A DNA stretch of 64,000 nucleotides from Rubrobacter tropicus (GCF_011492945.1 NZ_CP045120.1:141329-205328), one strand, 5' to 3'. Positions 33,624 to 42,017 are shown, counted from the stretch's first letter. Notes: generated by a model not told the origin, from the sequence alone. Made by a program: numbers and translations.

Positions 33624-35972
33624 TTGGAGACCGAACGCCACGACGCCCAGGTATTCGAGGTCAACGACAACGCGCTCGCCGTCCTCGAGAAGCGCTACCT
33701 CAAGAAGAACGAGGCGGGCGACGCCATCGAGGAACCCATAGACATGTTCCGCCGCGTCGCCGGCACCATAGCCGAGCCCGAGGTGGACTTCGGAATAGCC
33801 CGCGGCCTCTCCGGCGACGAGGCCCGGGCCGTCTCCGAGGAGCAGGAGAAGCGCTTCCTTGACCTCATGCTCTCCCGGAAGTTCATGCCGAACTCTCCCA
33901 CCCTGATGAACGCCGGTCGCGAGCTCGCCCAGCTCTCCGCCTGCTTTGTCCTCCCGGTGGAGGACTCCATAGACTCGATCTACGACACCCTCAAGCACCA
34001 GGCCGTCATCCACAAGTCCGGCGGCGGCACGGGTTTTGGCTTCTCGAAGCTCCGGCCGAAGGGCGACGTCGTCTCCTCGACGATGGGGGTCTCTTCGGGT
34101 CCCGTCTCCTTTATGAGCGTCTTCGACGCCTCGACGGACAAGATCAAGCAGGGCGGGACGCGGCGCGGGGCGAACATGGGCATCCTCAGGGTGGACCACC
34201 CGGACATAGAAGGGTTCATCACCTGCAAGCACGACAACGACGAGATCAACAACTTCAACATAAGCGTCGCGATCACCGACGAGTTCATGGAGAGGGCCCG
34301 CGCCGACCTCGACTTCGACCTCAAGAACCCCCGAGACGGCGAGGTCATAAAGACCGTAAGGGCGCAGGACCTCTTCCGTAAGATCGTCGAGGGGGCGTGG
34401 CTCAACGGCGAGCCGGGGGTGGTCTTCATAGACAGGATCAACGCCGACAACCCCACGCCGCAATTTCCCATAGAAGCCACGAATCCTTGTAGCGAGGCCC
34501 ACCTCCCCGCCTACGATTCGTGCAACCTCGGCTCCATCAACCTGGAGCGCTTCGTGCTCACGGCCGCCCAAGCCGAAGAGAAGATCGCCCAGAACGGCCG
34601 AGCGTCCGGACCCCGCGCGCCGAAGGAGACCGACTGCGTGGACTGGGTCGCCCTCAAGGAGTGCGTGAGAACGGCCGTGCGGTTCCTGGACAACGTGATC
34701 GAGCAGAACGACTACCCCCTGGCGGAGATCGCGCGCATGAGCCGCGGCAACCGCCGCATCGGCCTCGGCGTGATGGGCTTCGCCGACGCCCTCGTAAAGC
34801 TCGGGGTTCCTTACGACTCCGGGCGGGCGCTGGAGCTCGCGAACTCATTTATGGAGTTCATCGACCGGCACGCTTGGGAGGCCTCCCGAGACCTGGCCGA
34901 GGAGCGCGGCGTCTTCGCCAACTGGGAAGGTTCCGTGCACAACGCCCGCGACGGCCGCCGCGTTCGGAACGCCACGGTGACGACCATCGCCCCGACCGGC
35001 ACGATCTCCATGATCGCCGGCTGCTCCGGCGGCATCGAGCCGCTCTTCGCGGTCGCCTTCCTGCGCCGCCAGGCCGGTATGGAGATGCCCGACGTCAACC
35101 CCGAGTTCGTCAAGATCGCCAAGGACCGCGGCTTCTACTCCGAGGATTTGATGCGATCGGTCGCCGAGCACGGCTCCGTGCGCGACGTCGAGGAGGTGCC
35201 CGAAGACGTCCGCCGCGTCTGGGTCACGAGCCAGGAGATCTCCCCCGAAGACCACGTCAATATGCAGGCGGCGTTCCAGAAGCATACCTCGATGGGGATC
35301 AGCAAGACCATCAACCTGCCGAACGAGGCGACCATCCAGGACGTCGCCGACGCCTACACCCTCACCTACTCCGTGGGCTGCAAGGGCGTGGCCCTCTACC
35401 GCGACGGTTCGCGCGACGAGCAGGTGCTCTCGAAGGGGAGCGCCCCGACCGCCGCTCCCAGCTCCGGAGAGAACCCTCCGGCCGCCGTCGCCCACGGCCC
35501 CTCGCTGGCGGAGGACAGGAACGGCCGACCGAACCTGCTGCCCGGCGTGACCAGGAAGCTCGCGACCGGCCACGGCCCGATGTACGTGACGATGAGCGAC
35601 GACGAGTTCGGCGCCAGGGAGTGCTTCGTGATCCTGGGCAAGCCCGGTGGGACGGCCGCCGCTTTCTCCGACGCCCTGGGCCGCATGATCTCGCTGGCGC
35701 TCGCCCACGGCGCCTCCCCCGCCAAGGTCGTCCACCAGCTGCGCGGCATCCAGGACGGCCACAGGGTCGGATTCGGGGAGAACACGGTGCTCTCCGTCCC
35801 CGACGGCGTGGCGAAGGCGATGGCCGAGCACTACCTGAAGGCCGAGGACGGCGCGTCCGCGGGGCAGCTCGCCTTGCCGGTCGCGGGCGCCTGCCCCGAC
35901 TGCAGCGCGGGCCTCAGCCGCGAAGAGGGCTGCGTCGTCTGCCACTCCTGCGGCTACTCGAAGTGCTCGTGA
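33624..35972 (+). CDS. nrdJ: Class II (adenosylcobalamin-dependent) ribonucleotide reductase
   Basis: 782 aa from TTG 33624, behind AAGGTGAT; GTG 33615 is the alternative. It reduces ribonucleotides to deoxyribonucleotides using vitamin B12. Signatures include ACFVLPV, NPCSE with the following SCNLGSINL (active-site N-x-C-x-E), TGTISMIAGCSGGIEP and the C-terminal domain YVTMSDDEFG...LGKPGG ending in a CPDC...CVVCHSCG cluster that re-reduces the active site. An NrdJ on a mobile element would supply dNTPs independently of oxygen, like those of large phages. Confidence 0.93.
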   Translation: METERHDAQVFEVNDNALAVLEKRYLKKNEAGDAIEEPIDMFRRVAGTIAEPEVDFGIARGLSGDEARAVSEEQEKRFLDLMLSRKFMPNSPTLMNAGRELAQLSACFVLPVEDSIDSIYDTLKHQAVIHKSGGGTGFGFSKLRPKGDVVSSTMGVSSGPVSFMSVFDASTDKIKQGGTRRGANMGILRVDHPDIEGFITCKHDNDEINNFNISVAITDEFMERARADLDFDLKNPRDGEVIKTVRAQDLFRKIVEGAWLNGEPGVVFIDRINADNPTPQFPIEATNPCSEAHLPAYDSCNLGSINLERFVLTAAQAEEKIAQNGRASGPRAPKETDCVDWVALKECVRTAVRFLDNVIEQNDYPLAEIARMSRGNRRIGLGVMGFADALVKLGVPYDSGRALELANSFMEFIDRHAWEASRDLAEERGVFANWEGSVHNARDGRRVRNATVTTIAPTGTISMIAGCSGGIEPLFAVAFLRRQAGMEMPDVNPEFVKIAKDRGFYSEDLMRSVAEHGSVRDVEEVPEDVRRVWVTSQEISPEDHVNMQAAFQKHTSMGISKTINLPNEATIQDVADAYTLTYSVGCKGVALYRDGSRDEQVLSKGSAPTAAPSSGENPPAAVAHGPSLAEDRNGRPNLLPGVTRKLATGHGPMYVTMSDDEFGARECFVILGKPGGTAAAFSDALGRMISLALAHGASPAKVVHQLRGIQDGHRVGFGENTVLSVPDGVAKAMAEHYLKAEDGASAGQLALPVAGACPDCSAGLSREEGCVVCHSCGYSKCS

Positions 35973-36012
35973 CGGCCGTGGGACGACGCTTCAGGGAGAA
36001 CCGGCAAGCAAG

Positions 36013-36043
36013 GGGTGCGCCGACGGCCCCAATCAGCGCACCC
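36013..36043 (+). terminator. Hairpin after nrdJ
   Basis: GGGTGCGC (36013-36020) pairs with GCGCACCC (36036-36043), 15-nt loop, 41 nt after the stop. Confidence 0.5.
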
Positions 36044-36135
36044 GCCGGAACACACGGCCCAACCGACGAGAGGGGTATCTGATATGGGCTGGACAAGATG
36101 GACGAGGGGCGACCGGGAACCCCGAGACGCGACGG

Positions 36136-36605
36136 ATGCCCCCGGCCGACGAACCCTACCACTCCCCGCCCGCAGACCCGCGCGGCTACCGCCCGGAGCG
36201 GCGCGAGCGCGCGGACTCCTACTGGACCTTCCTCATACTGGGTCTCGCCACCCCCTTTCTACTGGCCGTGTTCCTCTACCCGCTCGCCTGGTACCCGGTC
36301 TGGTACGTGGTTCTGCCCGTCGTGGGCCTCGTCGCGAGCTTGCTGCGCTGGGCCCAACCCGCGGCACCACCGCCGGGCGGCCCCATGCCGTGGGATCTCG
36401 GCCCCATCCTTTCGTCCCAGGTAGCCCTCACGTGGGCCGTCGCCATCCTCGTGGCGTGGTTCGTGCTTTCCCGCATCACCGGCGCGGGCCCGGCTGGCCG
36501 GAGGATAGCCCAGCCAGAAGAGGATTCCGCGGCGGACTGCGCCTGGCGCTCCTGGCGACGTTCCTGCTGGCGATCTTCTGGGCCAACCGCATGCTCGCGG
36601 CCTGA
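36136..36605 (+). pseudogene. Three-helix membrane protein gene, frame-disrupted
   Basis: One frame from ATG 36136 encodes two hydrophobic segments (FLILGLATPFLLAVFLYPLA with VVLPVVGLVASLL, and VALTWAVAILVAWFVL). A third obvious membrane helix (LALLATFLLAIFW) lies in another frame that ends at the TGA at 36605. A single lost base near 36,500-36,530 would join them. The start is also unsure, because ATG 36084 and ATG 36098 lie in other frames. Function unknown. Confidence 0.6.
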
Positions 36606-36624
36606 TCCCTCCCGGAGCCTCCGC

Positions 36625-37059
36625 CTACCGGGCGTCCTCCAATAACTCGTAGGGGTCGCCCTGCTCGACGTAGAACCGCAACAGCCTCTCTATGACCTCC
36701 GCCATATAGACAGGACGCCCCGCGAGCGCGCTCTGGTCCGCCAAGACCCGATCCACGGCGAACCTCACGTCCTTATGGATCTTCGCGGAGATCGGCACCA
36801 TGTTCGGGTCCGAGTTCCTTCCCCCCTTCGGACGTCCCGGCCTCCTCCCCGACCTTCGCGTCGGTCCCGGCGTCCGCGTCACCCCACCGGGCGCAGCCGG
36901 CGCCCGGCGCCCAGGCCCATCGGCCGCCTCGGGTACCAACGCCGCTGACGTCTCCCCTCCACCGGCCTCCCCCACGTCCTCAACCTCGAGCCCCTCGAGC
37001 TCCTCCTCCATCATCGCCGCCAGGGGATTCGCCGCCCGGTCGATCCTGTCCCTCCCCAA
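36625..37059 (-). CDS. Ribbon-helix-helix partition partner with AT-hook-like motif
   Basis: 144 aa, TTG start 2 nt after parA. The N-terminal ~75 residues are acidic/Pro-rich and disordered, then RRPGRPKGGR, an AT-hook-like sequence that could insert into AT-rich minor groove. The C-terminal ~60 residues (VPISAKIHKDVRFAVDRVL...VIERLLRFYVEQG) form a CopG/RHH-type DNA-binding domain. Position right after parA argues that it is the centromere-binding ParB analogue. Confidence 0.7.
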   Translation of the reverse strand: MGRDRIDRAANPLAAMMEEELEGLEVEDVGEAGGGETSAALVPEAADGPGRRAPAAPGGVTRTPGPTRRSGRRPGRPKGGRNSDPNMVPISAKIHKDVRFAVDRVLADQSALAGRPVYMAEVIERLLRFYVEQGDPYELLEDAR

Positions 37060-37061
37060 CG

Positions 37062-37709
37062 CTAACCCCTACCCACTAGAGCGCGCCTCGCGCCCACGAT
37101 CTCCTCCACAGCCTCACCGGCAACCCTCTCGTAGGAGCGCCATGCCTCCTGCGCCCTGCTGTTCGGGAACTCGTAGACGAGCCTACCCGTCTGCGTGGCC
37201 GTGTCGAAGGCCTGCCTCCTCCGGATCTCGGGACCGAAGACCGGCTGCCCCGTAGCCTCGAGCTGCTCCCGCCGCTCCTGCGCCTGCGTGTTCCACCAAC
37301 CCACCATCGTGAGCAGCACCCTGTAGCTCGCATTCATCTTGCGCAGTCGGGCCAGAAACCCCATCAACGGCCGCATCGACAGCCCCTCCGCCGTCGTGGG
37401 CACCACGATCAGGTCCGAACCCCTCACCGCGGCCCGAAGGTCCACGTCGCTGGGCCGCCCCTGCGAGTCGAAGACGACGTTCTCGTAGCGCTGCCATCCC
37501 CCGCCGTCTCCCAAACCCACCACATCGAACGGCCACGGCTCCAGGTCCGCCGGACGCGCCGCCCGCCAATGGACAAGGCTCTGGTTGGGGTCCGCGTCCA
37601 CCACGACCGTAGTCCCCTCCCCGAAGCGAGCCCCAAGCGCCGCCCCGAGGTGCATGGCCGTCACGCTCTTCCCCACGCCGCCCTTGTATCCCATCACGTT
37701 TATCCTCAC
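37062..37709 (-). CDS. parA: ParA-family partition ATPase
   Basis: 215 aa from GTG 37709 (GGGAGGG upstream). It carries the deviant Walker A KGGVGKS near the N-terminus, VVVDADPNQS (Walker A') and VVFDSQG/LIVVPTT strands. It is a small, type Ib-like ParA without an N-terminal DNA-binding domain, which moves plasmid copies apart with a centromere-binding partner. An AT-rich inverted repeat lies just upstream and may be the centromere and operator. Confidence 0.9.
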   Translation of the reverse strand: MRINVMGYKGGVGKSVTAMHLGAALGARFGEGTTVVVDADPNQSLVHWRAARPADLEPWPFDVVGLGDGGGWQRYENVVFDSQGRPSDVDLRAAVRGSDLIVVPTTAEGLSMRPLMGFLARLRKMNASYRVLLTMVGWWNTQAQERREQLEATGQPVFGPEIRRRQAFDTATQTGRLVYEFPNSRAQEAWRSYERVAGEAVEEIVGARRALVGRG

Positions 37710-37779
37710 GCTCGTGCCCTCCCGCGCCCGCCCGATCCGTACCCATGCCATCTTAAAGTTCAGCACACGATAAATCAAC

Positions 37780-37808
37780 ATTACGAAAATGTAATTCATT
37801 TTCGTAAT
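37780..37808. repeat. AT-rich inverted repeat upstream of parA (candidate parS/operator)
   Basis: ATTACGAAAATG (37780-37791) and CATTTTCGTAAT (37797-37808) form a perfect 12-bp inverted repeat with a 5-nt spacer, in a sharply AT-rich patch. Another copy of CATTTTCGTAATTC occurs at 38142. This is a likely binding site for the AT-hook/RHH partner and for parA autoregulation. Confidence 0.65.
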
Positions 37809-38190
37809 TCAATTATTGTCTCTAGGGTTCTCCAACGGGGCCGTCGGCCCGCCGCCCCGGCCACCCGCGCTCCCCCGGTTGTCCTGCAGGCCCCATGCCC
37901 GCTCACACCTTCCGCGCCCGCGGGGGGGCCTCCACCACCACTTCAAGGGGCTATCGACGTCTCAGAGAACCCCTCATCGTCCTTACAGGAGAAATTTGGC
38001 TGCGATCAGGGAGAGGTTAGGCGGCCCGACGAGCCCGTCCCGGCCGCGAGCCGGAAGAGCGCTTTGTGGATGGCCGCTCCGACAAGCCACCATAGACCAC
38101 CGCCCCAGGCACTCTTGATTCCCATTTACGTAAATTAGATACATTTTCGTAATTCTGATATGTCGCGTGGCGCCGGCCTCGCTGGGGGAG
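37809..38190. other. Non-coding region between the parA leader and the sigma remnant
   Basis: A GC-rich stretch of ~300 bases with no credible gene, bounded by AT-rich repeats. The palindrome ATTTACGTAAAT is at 38124-38135 and a further CATTTTCGTAATTC at 38142-38155. It may be centromere DNA and the scar of the truncated sigma gene. Confidence 0.5.
38124..38155. repeat. Palindrome plus third par-type repeat
   Basis: Perfect 12-bp palindrome ATTTACGTAAAT (38124-38135) followed by CATTTTCGTAATTC (38142-38155), identical over 14 bp to the repeat at 37797-37810. Confidence 0.6.
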
Positions 38191-38544
38191 AAGACGCATG
38201 GTGCGGCCCTTGTCGGCGACGGCGCGCTGCACGCCCTGGCGGAGCCACCAGGTCGCGTAGGTGGAGAAGCGCAGTCCCTTCTCAGGGCCGAACATCTCGA
38301 CCGCCTTAATGAGACCTATGTTGCCCTCCTGGATAATGTCCTCGAAGGGCAGTCCCTGGCCCCGGTAGCGCTAGGCGACGTGGACCACCAGCCTCAGGTT
38401 GCGCTCGATCAGGGTGCGCTTCGAGCGCGCGCAGCCCCAGCCCAATGCGCGGGCCAGCCGGCGCTCCTGGTCTGCGGTGAGCAATTCGCCCCTGTCGATG
38501 CGGGCGAGCTAGTCGTCGATCACAGAGGAGGGCGGAGCGCTCAT
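38191..38544 (-). pseudogene. Truncated sigma-70 factor with two in-frame amber codons
   Basis: ATG 38544 overlaps the upstream gene (ATGA). The frame encodes sigma regions 1.2-2.4: [65 protein letters not shown] and KGRTMRL. TAG codons interrupt it after VIDD and after VVHVA, at places where a Tyr and an ordinary residue are expected. Homology stops after region 2.4; regions 3-4 are missing and unrelated AT-rich sequence follows. Presumably inactive. Confidence 0.85.
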
Positions 38545-38780
38545 TGCGCCTGCCGCGACCTTGAGGCCGCCGGCTCGCCGAGGTCCTCAAGCAAGAACCG
38601 GGCCCTCTCTATTGACGCCCGCGCGCGCGAGGGGTCGAGCGTGATGAGGTCCTCGGCTTCGAGTGCGAGTCCGACCACCTCCGCCCCGAGGGTGCCGACG
38701 GCGGGCCTGCCTCTATACAGCCGGAAGATCGCGGCCCACAAAGCCTGCAAGTCTGCCCGCGTCTGCTCCGCCGGCATCAC
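38541..38780 (-). CDS. Small helical protein, 79 aa
   Basis: GTG 38780 overlapping the upstream stop (GTGA); its own stop overlaps the sigma remnant start (ATGA). Helical and acidic with evenly spaced Leu; no family recognised. Strict coupling in a chain suggests it functioned with the sigma factor. Confidence 0.6.
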   Translation of the reverse strand: MMPAEQTRADLQALWAAIFRLYRGRPAVGTLGAEVVGLALEAEDLITLDPSRARASIERARFLLEDLGEPAASRSRQAQ

Positions 38781-39388
38781 CCGCTGGACCCTTCGGGCCG
38801 TCCGCCCCCGGTGTTGGCCTGCACGATGTGGACGAGGAAACCGCCCGACTTTATCGCTGCCGAGGTGACGGGTAGCAGCGCCGCGAACGTCTTGTCACCC
38901 TCTCCGGTCACATCCCGGGCCGCCATCAGCTCTTCGACGTACGGAAACCGCTCCGGGTGTGAGACGGAGACGTGCCAGCCGGCCGCGCCGTCCGGCTCGG
39001 CGAGGATCTGAGCCTTGCCCATCCGGAAGACCCGCGCGTCGGGCGCCCGCTTCCTGAGGGCCTCCGGCACGCGCGCCGGCGTGGGCGAGATAACGGACGC
39101 GGTGGGGGAGTGGTCTTCTGGGGGGTCCAGCGTGCGCTCGACCACGCCCAGGGCGCGCACCGTCGCCCCCGCCGCCTCCGCGTCCCCCGACAGGCCGCCC
39201 GCCGCCGCCTCGTGGCGCATGGCGAAGATCGCCGCCTTGCACATTGCCAGGCTCCCGCGCGCGTCTTCCCGCATCCACCGGGCGGCCTCCCGGCGCAGGT
39301 CCGCTTCGGGCATGCCGCCCGCGACGAAATCCGCGAGAATAACCTCCAGGCCCGAGTAGGCGTACGCGAAGGCCTCGGGCGCCCTCAC
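38777..39388 (-). CDS. Hypothetical protein, 203 aa
   Basis: GTG start overlapping the previous stop. The N-terminal half is helical (DLRREAARWMREDARGS); the C-terminal half has GWHVSVSHPERFPYVEELM, AARD and a final VHIVQ strand, resembling phage proteins that carry a WHhSxSxxxRyPtxxE pattern. Function unknown. Middle gene of a coupled set. Confidence 0.6.
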   Translation of the reverse strand: MRAPEAFAYAYSGLEVILADFVAGGMPEADLRREAARWMREDARGSLAMCKAAIFAMRHEAAAGGLSGDAEAAGATVRALGVVERTLDPPEDHSPTASVISPTPARVPEALRKRAPDARVFRMGKAQILAEPDGAAGWHVSVSHPERFPYVEELMAARDVTGEGDKTFAALLPVTSAAIKSGGFLVHIVQANTGGGRPEGSSG

Positions 39389-39861
39389 TCGTACCCGCCA
39401 CCCCTCGGGTCGAGCTCGACGGGGACCACGAAGAGGGCTTTTCGTGGCTTCAGGGTCTTGCCGTCCGCCGGCCGCACCCAAACCGTTCCGAGCTCCGGGT
39501 CGTGCGTCTCCTCGAAGCCCGCCCGCCGTAGGTCCTCCCGGCCCTTCTCCGTGGCCGGGTTGTTCGGCGCCCACGGTTCGGGACCGGCCGCCAGGCCTCG
39601 CGGCAGGGTTTCGCAGACCGCGAGCATCAACGCCTCCCGGCCCTCCCCGTGCATGTCCTCGTGTACCCGGGCAACCTCCTCGATCCCGCGGGCGGCCACC
39701 GCGCCGGGCGCCTGGATGATGAGGCGGCCGTCGCTGTACGTCCTGTGTGTCCACCCGTCGCCCGGCGGATCGAAAGTGCCGAGGTACGACCAGGCGCTCA
39801 TCGTATCCTCAACGTCCGACTCCGTCGGTGTTGTATCGCCGTCCATGCGACTTTCGCTCAC
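39385..39861 (-). CDS. Hypothetical protein, 158 aa
   Basis: GTG 39861 with GAGGGGG upstream (ATG 39801 is another option). Its stop overlaps the next gene by 4 nt. Acidic, with a mixed alpha/beta pattern; no membrane helix. First gene of the four-gene minus-strand unit ending in the sigma remnant. Confidence 0.6.
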   Translation of the reverse strand: MSESRMDGDTTPTESDVEDTMSAWSYLGTFDPPGDGWTHRTYSDGRLIIQAPGAVAARGIEEVARVHEDMHGEGREALMLAVCETLPRGLAAGPEPWAPNNPATEKGREDLRRAGFEETHDPELGTVWVRPADGKTLKPRKALFVVPVELDPRGGGYE

Positions 39862-39896
39862 GGCTTCGCCCCCTCTGACTCTTCCACTGTGTCTGC

Positions 39897-39923
39897 ATAA
39901 TACAACACACCCCTCCGGTCCAA
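39897..39923 (-). promoter_or_regulatory. Possible promoter for the minus-strand unit
   Basis: On the minus strand, TTGGAC (39923-39918) and TATTAT (39902-39897) are separated by 15 nt, 36 nt upstream of the GTG at 39861. The spacer is short, so the call is tentative. Confidence 0.3.
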
Positions 39924-40565
39924 CCGCCGACTTTCGGCGTGGGGAAGGGGCTCAGATTACGAATGGGCATCGCCAGCATCACCGACGCCTGCCAGGCGAA
40001 CACCGTCCTCACGCGCCTGCGGTCCCGGACGCCCTGCCTCGATCCCTCGCCAGGGCCGACCCCGCGTCCACCGCCACGCCGTACGCGAAAGTTAGCGCCA
40101 CCGTCGTCCGGACGATCAGGACCGACCACCCTTCATACTCCGACTTCGTCCGCCGTTCTTGTCGTCGGGCGCTTGGTAGAACGTCTCCGCGCTGAAACAC
40201 TCCAGCACTATAATTACGGATAATACATTGAAGTCAGCACGCGCTAGCGGGACAACTCGATAAGCAGCGCAACAACTGGCAAAGCAAAAGCCAGATAGGC
40301 AGAGAAAATCTAGGCCAGCCAAAAAAACCATAACCATTGAGGAATCAACAGTAGGACCACAGCGGGCAGTTTCGCCCGCGCACAGCAGCCACGATATGGC
40401 CGGGCAGAACACCGCCAAGACGGAACGCGGCGAGGTGGGGTAGAAAAGGTCACGCGGAACACCGACTGTCATTTCGCAGAGATGTATTATGTATAAATGG
40501 TCCGGTGAAAGGCCTTGGGCCGCCAAATGGACCGACGACGGCAAAGATTCCTGGTGGGGGGGCGC
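39924..40565. other. Long intergenic region
   Basis: About 640 bases without a credible gene. The part at 40,200-40,500 is much more AT-rich than the rest (including TATAAT at 40209) and may hold promoters or a small RNA. An open frame here on the minus strand is Cys/Leu-rich and lacks a ribosome site, so I do not call it. Confidence 0.45.
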
Positions 40566-42017
40566 TCAGGTTTCCCTCTCGACCGTGCCGACCACGATAC
40601 CGATCTCCGAAGTGGGGGAGAGGATGCCGTGCAGCTCCTCGTCGAGAACGTCCTTGAACCTTGTACGAATGTACTCCTCGGCGAAGGTGTTGGGCACCGC
40701 GACGGTCAGGGTGTCGTCTTCCAGTCCGACAGCGGTCACGCTTTCGAACCACACCCTCAGGCTGGAGACGTCGATGCGGTCAGCGGCGCGTTCGAGGACT
40801 TGCTCCCAGACCCGCGCCGCGCCCTCGTGGGGGGTGAAAGTAACCTGCTCGTCCTCGCCGCCGTCGCCGGCGTCTCGCCCGTTGGCCGGTTCGAGAGGCG
40901 CGACGTCCGCCTCGTGCAACCTGCGCTGGGGGGGCTCGATCGGCAGCGGCAGGCGGTCGCCGATGTACTTCTTGAGCCATGCACCGGGGCTGCGCACGTT
41001 CTTCTGGTAGGGGAGGGCCTCCACGTAGAAGCGGCACGCCTCCGCGCCCTGCTCGTGGATAAGCGTCCGGGCCACGTTCGCCCAGACCCCGTTGCGCAGC
41101 AGCGCCCGGTAGACCCCACTCTGCTCCGGTCCCCATGACCGGTCGAGGTAGCTTCTCGCCTCGACGAACTCCGCGGCCACGCGGTAGTGGACGCGGTTGC
41201 CCTCGTAGACCACGGCTGCGAGGAAACCCCGGTCTTTCATCTCCTTGTGGGAGGGCTCGAGCTTCTCCTTTACCTTCGACGGCTGCTTGTAGCTGGCGGG
41301 CATCCCTATGTGGTCCTTGAGGACCATGATGTCCTCGCTCCACGTCAGGCCATCGCCCCGCTTGTAGTCGATGCGCCTGTACAGGCTCTTCGCGTAGCCC
41401 TTTGTCAGGGATAGGCAGAAGTTGAGATCGAGCTGCTTTATGTGGCCGTGCGACAGGCTCCGGACGAGGATCTCGTCGAACCTCAGCTTGTGGCGCTCCG
41501 TCGCCCGGCCGTAGCGGTCCTCGTTTGCCTCGAACTCGACCCGCCACGGTATGAAGTGCGCGCTGCCGTAAGCCTTCTTGTCCTCCCGGTAGAACGCGTC
41601 GATCGCGTCCATGAGCGTCTTGTTGATCTTGAGTATCGAATCCCTGACCCTACGGTAATTCTTCCCGTTGTCCTTTAGGCCCAGGATGTTCAGGACCTCG
41701 TAGAGCGTGAACGGTATCCTCCCGTCCTCCGGTATCCCTCCGAGCTTTTCCTTGGCCAGCGCGTGCATCGCCAGGTACACATCCCCGTCGAAGACGTCGA
41801 GCTCGCCGTACTCTTCGGGTGGTCGCCATCGCCACATGCGCTGGCCCACGCTTCCATCGGCCTTCCTGTACTCCTGGATGTACTCCCGGTATCCGTTCTT
41901 GCCGACACTGACCCGGCCGCCAAACAGGGGAGGTTCCTCGAGGTTGAGCTCGACGTTGACTACATCCGGTGCCCGCTCCCGATCCGTACGCGCCAGCGCT
42001 TTGCCCGCTTCAGCCAC
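40566..42017 (-). CDS. repA: RepA-type replication initiator with C-terminal DnaA domain-I-like module
   Basis: 483 aa from GTG 42017 (GGGAGGG 5 nt upstream; TTG 42038 is possible). Residues ~30-330 match the RPA (replication initiator protein A) family: FDGDVYLAMHALAKEK, IPFTLYEVLNILG, LSLTKGYAKSLYRRIDYKR. Residues ~405-480 match the DnaA N-terminal domain: VWEQVLERAADRIDVSSL, RVWFESVTAVGL, LTVAVPNTFAEEYIRTRF. DnaA domain I recruits DnaB helicase and DiaA/HobA-type partners, so the fusion would let one protein bind iterons and load helicase. The iterons lie directly upstream. Confidence 0.85.
   Translation of the reverse strand: MAEAGKALARTDRERAPDVVNVELNLEEPPLFGGRVSVGKNGYREYIQEYRKADGSVGQRMWRWRPPEEYGELDVFDGDVYLAMHALAKEKLGGIPEDGRIPFTLYEVLNILGLKDNGKNYRRVRDSILKINKTLMDAIDAFYREDKKAYGSAHFIPWRVEFEANEDRYGRATERHKLRFDEILVRSLSHGHIKQLDLNFCLSLTKGYAKSLYRRIDYKRGDGLTWSEDIMVLKDHIGMPASYKQPSKVKEKLEPSHKEMKDRGFLAAVVYEGNRVHYRVAAEFVEARSYLDRSWGPEQSGVYRALLRNGVWANVARTLIHEQGAEACRFYVEALPYQKNVRSPGAWLKKYIGDRLPLPIEPPQRRLHEADVAPLEPANGRDAGDGGEDEQVTFTPHEGAARVWEQVLERAADRIDVSSLRVWFESVTAVGLEDDTLTVAVPNTFAEEYIRTRFKDVLDEELHGILSPTSEIGIVVGTVERET

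Noticed and set aside
37816..38138. Short frames between the par repeats
   Set aside because: Pro/Arg-rich, no start signals; region better explained as centromere or scar DNA.
40116..40544. 142-codon reverse-strand frame in the 40-kb gap
   Set aside because: Cys/Leu/Ser-rich, no Shine-Dalgarno, composition unlike neighbours; more likely non-coding AT-rich DNA.
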